Below, piece by piece: positions 1-6,292 of a stretch of DNA of 7,661 nt. The notes under the pieces are model-generated. The model had not been told where the DNA came from. It saw only the letters and a list, made by a program, of their open reading frames with translations, and did no database searches. The position numbers and the translations under genes were made by a program. The first letter of the stretch is position 1. Each line of letters opens with the position of its first letter. This DNA is from Elusimicrobiota bacterium. GTDB taxonomy: Bacteria; Elusimicrobiota; Elusimicrobia; UBA1565; UBA9628. The stretch is taken from contig JACQBB010000444.1 of NCBI GenBank assembly GCA_016194625.1, positions 1 to 7,661 of the forward strand. Direction: 5' to 3'.

Positions 1-2
1 CG

Positions 3-2240
3 GCGCGCCCCGCGGCTCCGACGCCGAAGGGACCCCGCGGCCCGTTCTGGCCGCGCGTGTTCGCCGCCGCCATCGCGCTGGCCCCGGCGGCGCTGCTCGG
101 TTGGCCGCTGCTCGCCGCGGGCTCCACGGTCCTGGGCGGCCTGGTCCTGGCGGGCTCCGCCGCCCTGGCCGTCATGCCGTTCCTGAACGAGTCGTCGCCG
201 CGCGTCCTGCGCGCCGCCCCGGGCGTCCTCCTCGCCGGAGTCGGCGTCGCGGGGGCGCTCGCCGGGCTGTACTGGCCCGCGGCGTTCGCGGTCGTCGGCG
301 GGTGGGGCCTGGTCCGCTACGGCCTCGGCCTGAGCGACGAGCGCCGCTCCGACGCGCCCGAGGCGCTGTCGGCCTTCTTCGGCGGCGTCGCCGCGCTGAC
401 CGGCGTGGCTCTGGCCGCCGTCCATCCCGCGGGCTGGCTCGCGCTGGGCGCGACCTGGCTCGCCTACCCGGCGTCGGCCCTGCTCTGGATCCACCTGCCG
501 TCGTGGGTCGGCCGCGGCGTCGAGCAGGCGTTCTACGGCGCCTGGCAGTCCCTGCGCGGCCTCCTGCGCGTCGCGGGAGCCGCCAAGCGCGACACGAACC
601 TGTACGAGCGCCTGGAGGCGTTCGGCGAGCGCCACTTCCGCCGCTCGAAGTGGAACGCCGTGTGGCTGATCCCCGGCGTGTGGCTGCCGGTGATGGCCGT
701 CGAGGCCGTGAAGTACGGGCTCGCGGCCGCCGCGGGCCTGTGGGTCGGCGCCGTGTCCGCCCCGGTCAACCTGCTGTGGGGCTCGTCCTCCAAGCTGTTC
801 GGCGCGGGCCGCGCGACGGCGTACTTCGCCGAGGCGTCGCGCTTCGTCTTCGACCGCGTCCCGAACGGCAAGGCCTCCCTGTTCAACAAGGCCGAGGCGC
901 TGGTCCTGCCCTGGACGAACTCCCCGAGCTTCGCCGTCCGCGCGGGCGGCTCGCTGGCCCTGGGCGTCCTCCAGGTCGGCTGGTCGCTGGCGGCCGCCGT
1001 CGCCGCCCCGCTCCTGGCCGTCGCCGGCCTGGTCGTCGCTTTCGGGCGCATGGGCGCTTACGATGAGAAACGGCACTCGCCGTCCTCGTTGAGCGTGAAC
1101 CGCGAGGACTCCCCGGGCGCCAAGCCGCAGGAGCCGACGAGCCCCGAGCCGACGGAGCCGGCCAAGGCCCCGCTCGCGCCCAAGCTGATCGCCGCGGCGC
1201 TGGCGCTGCTCCCGGCCTGGTACTTCGGCGTGCCGCTGCTCACCGGCACGCTGTTCGCCTCCCTCGGCATCCTGTACGGCCTGCTCGTCCTGCCGCTCGC
1301 CGCGATGCCGTTCATGGGCCCGAAGACGCCCGGCTTCTTCAAATCGCTGGCGGCGCGCGGGATGATCTACAACGGCCTCTTCCTCCTCCTGTCGGGGCAC
1401 GCGATCTGGGTCGGAGCCGTCGCCGCGCTCGCGGGCTGGGGCTTCTCGCGCTGGGTGAAGTCCACCGCCGACGGCAAGGGCGGCCGCTTCGACGGCGACT
1501 CTCAGATCGGCGCTTACTTCGGCGCGCTCGGCTCCGCCGTGGCCGTCGGCGCCGCGTGGGTCGGCCTGGCCGGCTTCTGGGGACAGGCGGCGCTGGTCCT
1601 GGCCGTCCTGACCAGCCCGTTCCTGCTCGTCAACCTCCCGTCCTGGGTCGGCGCCGGCGTGGTCGGCGTGTTCCGCCACGGCGCCCGCTCGGCCGGGGAC
1701 GCGCACGACGCGCTGTCGTACTGGGACGAGCACACGCATTTCACCGCGAACCTGAGCGCGCAGGCGAGCTACTGGCTGAACCAGAGCTACCTGCACGGCC
1801 TGTGGCTGTGGCTGCCGTGGGTGCCCGTGCGCGCCGTGCAGTTCGCCGACTTCGCGCTCGGCTTGGCCGTGGGGCTGGCCATGGGCGTCCTGCGCGCCCC
1901 GCTGTCCTTCGCGGCCGCGGCGACGAAGGACGCCCGCCGCGACGGCCGCGCCGCCGCGTTCTTCGGCGGCTGGCTCGACGCCTGGACCGCGGCCGCCGAG
2001 GGCGGCCGCGCGCGCCTGGAGCGCTGGGTCGGCGCGCTGAGGCCCGCGGTCGAGGAGAAGACCTCCGCGTCGGGCCGCCCGACGGCGAAGGCCTTCCTGG
2101 CGATGCTCGGCGTCCAGCTGCTCGAGCTGGGCTGGCTCGTCGGCGTCCTGCTCGTCAACCTGAGCGGCGCGGGCCTGCTGTGGGGCCTGTACAAGGGCGC
2201 GCGCGCCGCGCTGGCCTGGACCCCGGCGCCGAAGGCCTGA
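3..2240 (+). CDS. Large multi-helix membrane protein with internal duplication, 5'-partial
   Basis: I do not recognise this family and assign no function. The frame is open to the left edge, so the first in-frame start visible (GTG at 57) is probably internal. Residues below count from that codon. The protein is an alanine/leucine/glycine/tryptophan-rich membrane protein with many hydrophobic helices and two related units: about 1-330 and about 375-715, offset by about 380. Matching landmarks are LPSWVGRGV (147) with LPSWVGAGV (527), AVMPF (38) with AAMPF (415), SAFFGG (105) with GAYFGA (485), and helices at about 203-240 and 583-620. A hydrophilic linker rich in Pro, Ser and Glu (about 335-375) separates the units. 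The residues encoded before the GTG are also proline-rich (RPAAPTPKGPRGPFWPR) and resemble the end of that linker, so another unit or domain probably lies upstream. TGA stop at 2238-2240. Certainty is high for a gene and low for any role. Confidence 0.8.
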   Translation, partial: ARPAAPTPKGPRGPFWPRVFAAAIALAPAALLGWPLLAAGSTVLGGLVLAGSAALAVMPFLNESSPRVLRAAPGVLLAGVGVAGALAGLYWPAAFAVVGGWGLVRYGLGLSDERRSDAPEALSAFFGGVAALTGVALAAVHPAGWLALGATWLAYPASALLWIHLPSWVGRGVEQAFYGAWQSLRGLLRVAGAAKRDTNLYERLEAFGERHFRRSKWNAVWLIPGVWLPVMAVEAVKYGLAAAAGLWVGAVSAPVNLLWGSSSKLFGAGRATAYFAEASRFVFDRVPNGKASLFNKAEALVLPWTNSPSFAVRAGGSLALGVLQVGWSLAAAVAAPLLAVAGLVVAFGRMGAYDEKRHSPSSLSVNREDSPGAKPQEPTSPEPTEPAKAPLAPKLIAAALALLPAWYFGVPLLTGTLFASLGILYGLLVLPLAAMPFMGPKTPGFFKSLAARGMIYNGLFLLLSGHAIWVGAVAALAGWGFSRWVKSTADGKGGRFDGDSQIGAYFGALGSAVAVGAAWVGLAGFWGQAALVLAVLTSPFLLVNLPSWVGAGVVGVFRHGARSAGDAHDALSYWDEHTHFTANLSAQASYWLNQSYLHGLWLWLPWVPVRAVQFADFALGLAVGLAMGVLRAPLSFAAAATKDARRDGRAAAFFGGWLDAWTAAAEGGRARLERWVGALRPAVEEKTSASGRPTAKAFLAMLGVQLLELGWLVGVLLVNLSGAGLLWGLYKGARAALAWTPAPKA

Positions 2241-2260
2241 GCGGCTCCGGCCGTTTATCG

Positions 2261-2266
2261 TAGAAT
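2261..2266 (+). promoter_or_regulatory. Putative -10 box, near-leaderless start
   Basis: TAGAAT matches the bacterial -10 consensus at five of six positions and lies only six bases before the ATG at 2273. A transcript starting the usual distance downstream would begin at or beside the start codon. No Shine-Dalgarno sequence is visible in the 32-bp gap. A -35 match is weak (CTGAGC at 2237-2242, 18-bp spacer). This is a prediction from motif position only. Confidence 0.4.
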
Positions 2267-2272
2267 GGACCG

Positions 2273-3436
2273 ATGAAGAGATACCTCGTCGTCGGCTCCG
2301 GCTTCCAGGGACGCGCCTGCGCGTTCGACATGCTGCGCGCGAAGGACACCGCGGGCGTCACGCTGTGCGACGCCTCGGCGGAGAGCCTGGCGTCGGCGAA
2401 GAAGTTCCTGGCCAAGGTCGCCAAGGGCCGCGTGACGCTGAAGCGGATCGACGCCGCCGACGCGAAGGCGGTCGGCCGCGCGATGAAGGGCCACGACGCG
2501 GTCGTCTCCTGCGTCCCCTACTTCCTGAACCTGGCGCTGGCCAAGGCCGCGGTCGCGGCGAAGGTCTCCTTCGTGGACCTGGGCGGCTCCACCGACATCG
2601 TCCGCCAGGAGCTCAAGCTCGACAAGGCCGCGAAGAAGGCCGGCGTGTGCGTCCTGCCCGACAACGGCCTGGGCCCGGGCATGATCTCGACGCTCGCGGT
2701 GCACGCGATGTCGATGCTCGACCGCACCGACGAGGTGATGATCTACGACGGCGGCCTGCCGCAGCGGCCCGTCCCGCCGCTGAACTACATGCTCACCTTC
2801 TCCGAGCACGGCCTGATCAACGAGTACGCGGGCACCGCGGTCGCGCTGGAGAAGGGCAAGCTCGTGAAGCGGCCCGCGCTGTCGGAGCTCGACACCTTCG
2901 TCCTGAAGCCCTTCGGCAAGGTCGAGGCGGGCCACGCCGCCGGCGGCCTCTCGACGCTCGCCGAGTCGTACCGCGGCAAGGTCAAGACGATGTTCAACAA
3001 GTTCCTGCGCTTCCCCGGCCACATCCCCACGATGGACGCGATGCGCGCGATGGGCTTCTTCGACCTGGAGCCCGTCGAGGTGCGCCCGGGCGTCAGGATC
3101 GCCCCGCGCGAGCTGGCCGTCAAGCTGTTCCGGCGTCACTTCCACCGCCCCGGCGACGAGGACATGGTGGTCATCCACACGGTCGTGCGCGGCGTGAAGG
3201 ACGGCAAGCGCGCCCAGGTCGTCCACGACCTGGTGGACCGCTACGACCGCCGGAACAAGATGACCGCGATGATGCGCACGACCGCGTTCCCCGCGTCCAT
3301 CGTCGCGCAGATGGCCGCGCACGGCCTCATCAAGCCCGGCGCGCACACCGTCGAGGCCGGCGTCCCGCCGGAGCCCTTCATCGCCGAGGCGAGGAAAAGA
3401 GGCTTCGCGCTGCGCTGGTCAGTCCGGACGCTCTGA
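2273..3436 (+). CDS. Saccharopine dehydrogenase family oxidoreductase, lysine 6-dehydrogenase-like
   Basis: Likely a cytoplasmic NAD(P)-dependent amino-acid dehydrogenase. The closest family I can match from memory is lysine 6-dehydrogenase, which oxidatively deaminates L-lysine at the epsilon amino group to a semialdehyde that cyclises to piperideine-6-carboxylate. The N-terminus is a Rossmann fold with the nucleotide loop GSGFQG (residues 8-13), an acidic residue ending strand 2 (LCDAS, 31-35), MKGHDAVVSC (71-80) and VDLGG (101-105). Then come the family-typical segments DNGLGPGM (130-137), GGLPQRPVPPLNY (160-172), the GGLSTL region (224-229), a RFPGH segment (246-250) and a C-terminal RTTAFPASIVAQM (335-347). 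At 387 residues it is full length for this group. Saccharopine reductase or carboxynorspermidine dehydrogenase are alternatives within the superfamily; substrate is inferred, not shown. No other lysine-pathway gene is nearby. Its 3' end overlaps the convergent small membrane gene by 59 bp. Confidence 0.85.
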   Translation: MKRYLVVGSGFQGRACAFDMLRAKDTAGVTLCDASAESLASAKKFLAKVAKGRVTLKRIDAADAKAVGRAMKGHDAVVSCVPYFLNLALAKAAVAAKVSFVDLGGSTDIVRQELKLDKAAKKAGVCVLPDNGLGPGMISTLAVHAMSMLDRTDEVMIYDGGLPQRPVPPLNYMLTFSEHGLINEYAGTAVALEKGKLVKRPALSELDTFVLKPFGKVEAGHAAGGLSTLAESYRGKVKTMFNKFLRFPGHIPTMDAMRAMGFFDLEPVEVRPGVRIAPRELAVKLFRRHFHRPGDEDMVVIHTVVRGVKDGKRAQVVHDLVDRYDRRNKMTAMMRTTAFPASIVAQMAAHGLIKPGAHTVEAGVPPEPFIAEARKRGFALRWSVRTL

Positions 3437-3731
3437 GACCGGACAATAACAGGATAAGCCCGCCGACCAGCGTCCCCCCGATGGGGAACGGGACGCCCGC
3501 CGCCAGGCCTCCGAACGCGGCCTTCGCCGCCGCCACGCGCGGCGCGTCGCCGTGCCAGCGGACCTGGATGCGGCGCACGACGAAGAAGCAGACGGCGAAG
3601 GCCGCCAGGCAGGCGAGGACCTCGGTGACGGGGCCGAGCTCCCACTCCAAGCCGAAGAACAACCAGTCCAGGCCCAGGATGGCCAGGCCGCTGGCCGGAT
3701 GGTAGAAGGTCCTGCGCTCGCCGGCGCTCAC
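3378..3731 (-). CDS. Small three-helix membrane protein, hypothetical
   Basis: I do not recognise the family. The start is chosen as GTG at 3731-3729, which overlaps the stop of the upstream gene as GTGA. Upstream of this point the same frame is only a shadow of that gene. The product is 117 residues and starts (V/M)SAGERRTFYHPASG. Three hydrophobic stretches are visible at about 12-28 (ASGLAILGLDWLFFGLE), 31-50 (GPVTEVLACLAAFAVCFFVV) and 69-92 (a Gly-rich segment containing GVPFPIGGTLVGG). A basic patch (RRIQVRWH) follows helix 2, and the tail is basic (SSPRR). No Shine-Dalgarno is seen, so translation probably depends on coupling to the upstream sensor-like gene, which suggests the two membrane proteins work together. 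The last 59 bp lie under the 3' end of the convergent dehydrogenase gene. Confidence 0.7.
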   Translation of the reverse strand: MSAGERRTFYHPASGLAILGLDWLFFGLEWELGPVTEVLACLAAFAVCFFVVRRIQVRWHGDAPRVAAAKAAFGGLAAGVPFPIGGTLVGGLILLLSGLRASGLTSAARSLFSSPRR

Positions 3732-4528
3732 GCGTCCGGCGCCTTGGGCGCGGGCTTCTCGCCCGACGCCGCCTCGAGACGCTCGCGCTCGTGGGCGAGC
3801 TGGAGCAGGGCCGCCTCCGCGGCCTCGCGCAGCTCCTCGTTCTGGCTCATCGTCCGGCGCAGCGCCCGCGTCAGGTTGTCGATCAGCGAGTTGATCGTGC
3901 GCACGTTCTTGGCGATGTCGGGGTCGATGGTCGGAGCCATCTCGGCGGCCACGGCTTGGCCCCAGCCGCCGTTGGCGATGCGCGACAGCGTCACCTTCAG
4001 CTCCAGCGCGGCGGAGCGGCGCTCGCCCTCGCGGACGCGCTCGGCCATCACCGCGGTGAAGAAGGCGACCACGTAGAAGAACGCGAAGCGCAGAAGCAGG
4101 TTCGTCAGCGGCAGGCCCTCGCCGACCTTGCCCTTCGACCACAGCGCCGCGTAGATCAGGCTGGACACCGTGCCGATGAGGAAGCTCTGGCGCGCCTGGC
4201 TCATCAGGCCCGACATGAACATGATCAGGAAGTACATCAGGTACAGCTCGTCGTCGAAGCCTTCGCTCGAGTACACGATCGCCGAGACGACGGCGACGTC
4301 CCACAGGTAGGCGGCCCCCTGCGCCCAGGCCGAGGCGACGACGCGGGGCGGGACGCGCCAGAGCGCGAAGCTGGTGAGCAGGTAGAACACCGCGAGCGCG
4401 AACGGCCCGGCCTGGAAGGCCTGCTCCTGGCGGGGGCTGTGCAGGAGGAGCAGGGTCAACGCGAGGAAGACCACGCCGCGGAAGGCGAACACCGCCGTCT
4501 TGTCGTCGAGAGAGAACGACCGCACCAT
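3728..4528 (-). CDS. Six-helix sensor-like membrane protein with C-terminal coiled coil, no output domain
   Basis: A 266-residue inner-membrane protein. Six hydrophobic segments are visible at about 12-30, 42-58, 70-86, 95-110, 114-130 and 144-162. A charged, helix-prone cytoplasmic region follows (about 163-255: MAERVREGERRSAALELK, then NVRTINSLIDNLTRALRR at 208-225, then a Glu/Arg/Ala-rich heptad-like stretch), ending in a short Pro/Ala/Lys tail. The layout resembles the N-terminal input half of membrane histidine kinases or diguanylate cyclases. No H-box, HATPase, GGDEF or HD motif is present, and the gene ends cleanly in a stop that overlaps the next start (GTGA). It may therefore transmit a signal through the coiled coil to a partner, or be unrelated to signalling. 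The ATG at 4528 is preferred because a promoter-like element lies directly before it. Function is inference. Confidence 0.8.
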   Translation of the reverse strand: MVRSFSLDDKTAVFAFRGVVFLALTLLLLHSPRQEQAFQAGPFALAVFYLLTSFALWRVPPRVVASAWAQGAAYLWDVAVVSAIVYSSEGFDDELYLMYFLIMFMSGLMSQARQSFLIGTVSSLIYAALWSKGKVGEGLPLTNLLLRFAFFYVVAFFTAVMAERVREGERRSAALELKVTLSRIANGGWGQAVAAEMAPTIDPDIAKNVRTINSLIDNLTRALRRTMSQNEELREAAEAALLQLAHERERLEAASGEKPAPKAPDA

Positions 4529-4531
4529 GAC

Positions 4532-4560
4532 AGTGTGGCCCCGGAAGCGAGCCGGGTCAA
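4532..4560 (-). promoter_or_regulatory. Putative sigma70-type promoter for the sensor-like gene
   Basis: On the minus strand, TTGACC (4560-4555) is followed after 17 bases by CACACT (4537-4532), and the ATG comes three bases later. The -35 matches five of six consensus positions with ideal spacing; the -10 is poor (three of six). If used, transcription would start at or inside the first codons, so the message would be leaderless. No Shine-Dalgarno is present. The rest of the 94-bp gap to the upstream gene shows nothing else I can support. Confidence 0.35.
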
Positions 4561-4622
4561 GGCCCGGGACCGCGTCTTCAGCGGAACTTAACCGGACCTG
4601 TCGTTTTCGTCAGTAAATCGCG

Positions 4623-5507
4623 TCAGAACAGGCGCACGCCGCGCCTCGCGGCGCCCGGAGCCGCGGGGATGGTCAGGACCGCGACCGGGCTGGAGCGCAG
4701 GACCCGCTCCGCGGTCGAGCCCAGTACGCGCTCCCCGAACACCGGCTTGCGGTGCGCGGACAGCACGACCAGGTCGTGGCCCGACGCTTCGGCCAGGATC
4801 CCCGAGCGCGGGTCGCCGCGGCGCACGCGCGCGTCGGCGGACTTCGGCCAGCTCCGCCCGAGCACCGCGTCCAGGCGCGCGTCCAAGCGGGCCCGCGCCC
4901 GGCGCGGGTCCTCCCCCTCGCCGCACACGTACAGCGCGGTCAGGCGCGCGCCCAAGCGCCGCGCCGCCAGCCGCGCCGCGCGCAGCGCGTCGTCCGAGTG
5001 CGGCGTCAGGTTCACCGGGCAGAGGACGCTCTTGGGCCGGAACGGCCCCTCGAGCGGGCGCAGGACCAGGACGGGGACGCGGGCCCCGGCGACCACCGCC
5101 TCGGCGATCGAGCCGCCGACGAAGCGGTCGAAGCCGCGCCGCCCGTGGGTGCCCATCACGATCAGGTCGCACGCGCGGGCCGCCCCCAGGAGCGCGGTCA
5201 CGCGCCGCGGGTCCCCGCGCAGGGTGCGCACGTGGAGCCGGGCCGGCGGAAGGTCGACGCCCTCGCGCCGCAGGCGCGCCTCGCGCCATTGGCGGAACTC
5301 CTGCATCTGACGCGCGAGCTCCTGGGGGGCGTCCGGCCAGTCGCCGGCGTCGAAGCCGAGCAGGCTCGGCGGCAGGGACTCCGCGTAAACGGCCGAGACC
5401 GTGCCGCCGAAGCGGCGGGCCAGCCCGCAGGCCGCGCGCAGGGCCGCCAGGGACGGCTTGCTCAGGTCGGCGGGGACGAGGATGCGGCGGGGCGGGAAGC
5501 GGATCAT
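4623..5507 (-). CDS. Tandem-domain universal stress protein (UspA family)
   Basis: A cytoplasmic protein of 294 residues with two UspA folds, about 6-150 and 157-282. Tandem Usp proteins are usual at this length; family members bind ATP or serve stress, redox and starvation responses without a defined reaction. Domain 1 opens with RRILVPADLSKPSLAAL (7-23; the Asp of the family's early VPxDxS) and carries the nucleotide motif G-x-x-G-(8 residues)-G-G-S: GTHG at 119-122 and GGS at 131-133. Domain 2 opens with KSVLCPVNLTPHSDDAL (159-175), but the equivalent loop is SAHR (250-253) with only GST (263-265) retained, so nucleotide binding there is probably weakened or lost. The ATG at 5507 is fixed by a strong ribosome-binding site. 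It is transcribed away from the cyclophilin gene across an 86-bp divergent gap. Target process unknown. Confidence 0.9.
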   Translation of the reverse strand: MIRFPPRRILVPADLSKPSLAALRAACGLARRFGGTVSAVYAESLPPSLLGFDAGDWPDAPQELARQMQEFRQWREARLRREGVDLPPARLHVRTLRGDPRRVTALLGAARACDLIVMGTHGRRGFDRFVGGSIAEAVVAGARVPVLVLRPLEGPFRPKSVLCPVNLTPHSDDALRAARLAARRLGARLTALYVCGEGEDPRRARARLDARLDAVLGRSWPKSADARVRRGDPRSGILAEASGHDLVVLSAHRKPVFGERVLGSTAERVLRSSPVAVLTIPAAPGAARRGVRLF

Positions 5508-5511
5508 GGCG

Positions 5512-5517
5512 ACCTCC
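5512..5517 (-). promoter_or_regulatory. Strong Shine-Dalgarno site of the universal stress gene
   Basis: On the minus strand GGAGGT sits four bases before the ATG at 5507. It is the only strong ribosome-binding site before a start in this window and decides the start of the universal stress gene. Confidence 0.75.
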
Positions 5518-5580
5518 GTGCGTCTCCTCTTATTCGCGCAACGCTCCTGCCCCCGCTTCCGCGCCGCGCGGCGAATCTGT

Positions 5581-5586
5581 TAGACT
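5581..5586 (+). promoter_or_regulatory. Putative -10 box before the cyclophilin lipoprotein gene
   Basis: TAGACT (four of six matches to the -10 consensus) lies seven bases before the ATG at 5594, the same position as the TAGAAT before the dehydrogenase gene. No clear -35 and no Shine-Dalgarno is seen. It suggests another leaderless or near-leaderless start. Prediction from position and motif only. Confidence 0.33.
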
Positions 5587-5593
5587 CCCCGCC

Positions 5594-6292
5594 ATGAACG
5601 ACCGCTTCCTCTCCGCCATCGCCGTCCTCGCCTTCCTCGGCGCCGCCGCCTGCGGCAAGAAAGAGCCCGCGCCCGCCGCCGCGCCGGCCGCCGTCGCCGC
5701 CCCCGCCGCGGCCGCAAATCCCGCGCTGCTGAACCCCGCGGCCGCCGTGGAGAAGGCCCCGGAGGTGTTCAAGGCCAAGTTCTCCACCACGAAGGGCGAC
5801 TTCGTCGTCGAGATCCACCGCGCCTGGGCCCCGTACGGCGCCGACCGCTTCTACAACCTGGTCAAGATCGGCTTCTTCGACGGCTGCGAGTTCTTCCGCG
5901 TCATCGACGGCTTCATGGCCCAGGTCGGCATCCACGGCGATCCGAACGTGATGGCGAAGTGGCGCGACTCGACGATCCCGGACGACCCGCCGGTCGGCCA
6001 GCACAACACGCGCGGCATGGTCACCTTCGCGACCGCCGGCCCGAACACGCGCACCACGCAGTTCTTCCTGAACTTCAAGGACAACTCCTTCCTCGACACC
6101 TCCGGCTTTCCGCCGGTCGGCAAGGTCGTCGAAGGCGAGGCCGTGATGGACGCGCTGTACCGCGGCTACGGCGAGGGCGCCCCGCAGGGCAACGGTCCCG
6201 ACCAGGGCCGCCTGCAGGCCCAGGGCAACGCCTACCTGAAGGCCGAGTTCCCGAACCTGGACGTCATCAATTCCGCGCGCCTCGTCCCGTGA
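5594..6292 (+). CDS. Secreted cyclophilin-type peptidyl-prolyl isomerase, likely lipoprotein
   Basis: Catalyses cis-trans isomerisation of prolyl bonds, so it probably helps fold envelope proteins. The first 20 residues form a short signal sequence ending in a loose lipobox (LGAAAC, Cys20), so the protein is probably lipid-anchored outside the inner membrane. The lipobox lacks the usual Leu at -3, which lowers certainty of lipidation. A low-complexity Ala/Pro spacer follows (about 24-55). The cyclophilin domain runs from about 59 to 190: DRFYNLVKIGFFDG (84-97), the active-site segment FFRVIDGFMAQ (100-110; Arg102, Phe107, Met108, Gln110) and TQFFLNF (155-161; Gln156, Phe158). The Trp that binds cyclosporin in human CypA is not conserved (GFPPVGKVVEG at 171-181). 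A family-typical tail GYGEGAPQGNGPDQGRLQ (191-208) ends the protein. The downstream caspase start overlaps its stop (GTGA), so the two are translationally coupled. A second copy of this domain lies 1.4 kb downstream. Confidence 0.92.
   Translation: MNDRFLSAIAVLAFLGAAACGKKEPAPAAAPAAVAAPAAAANPALLNPAAAVEKAPEVFKAKFSTTKGDFVVEIHRAWAPYGADRFYNLVKIGFFDGCEFFRVIDGFMAQVGIHGDPNVMAKWRDSTIPDDPPVGQHNTRGMVTFATAGPNTRTTQFFLNFKDNSFLDTSGFPPVGKVVEGEAVMDALYRGYGEGAPQGNGPDQGRLQAQGNAYLKAEFPNLDVINSARLVP
5840..5940 (+). repeat. 101-bp perfect direct repeat, copy 1 (in cyclophilin 1)
   Basis: Every base matches 7299-7399. It covers the cyclophilin segment from ADRFYNLVKIGF through the active-site GFMAQVGIHG. Sequence on both sides differs clearly at synonymous positions between copies, so the identity is patchy and not a simple recent duplication of the whole gene. 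Confidence 0.9.
6032..6098 (+). repeat. 67-bp direct repeat with one mismatch, copy 1
   Basis: Matches 7491-7557 except at 6058 (G here, C in the other copy; a silent change in a Thr codon). It encodes TAGPNTRTTQFFLNF and the following KDNSFLD of the cyclophilin domain. Confidence 0.88.

Noticed and set aside
57..59. GTG as the true start of the first gene
   Set aside because: The frame stays open to the window edge and the preceding residues form a proline-rich linker like the one between the two units, so the gene most likely starts further upstream.
2255..3346. Long minus-strand ORF (363 codons) opposite the dehydrogenase gene
   Set aside because: It is Arg/His/Val/Asp-rich without domain character, typical of the antisense of a GC-rich gene, and the plus-strand frame has clear family motifs.
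3791..4591. Plus-strand ORF of 266 codons opposite the sensor-like gene
   Set aside because: Its composition (Arg, His, Gln, Asp, Val) is that of an antisense shadow; the minus frame has clean membrane helices and overlap-coupled neighbours.
4598..4613. Hairpin CTGTCGTTTTCGTCAG as a terminator
   Set aside because: The stem is only six pairs with a mismatch, and no U-run follows on either strand.
4752..5597. Plus-strand ORF of 281 codons opposite the universal stress gene
   Set aside because: It is an antisense shadow; the minus frame shows two UspA domains and a strong ribosome-binding site.
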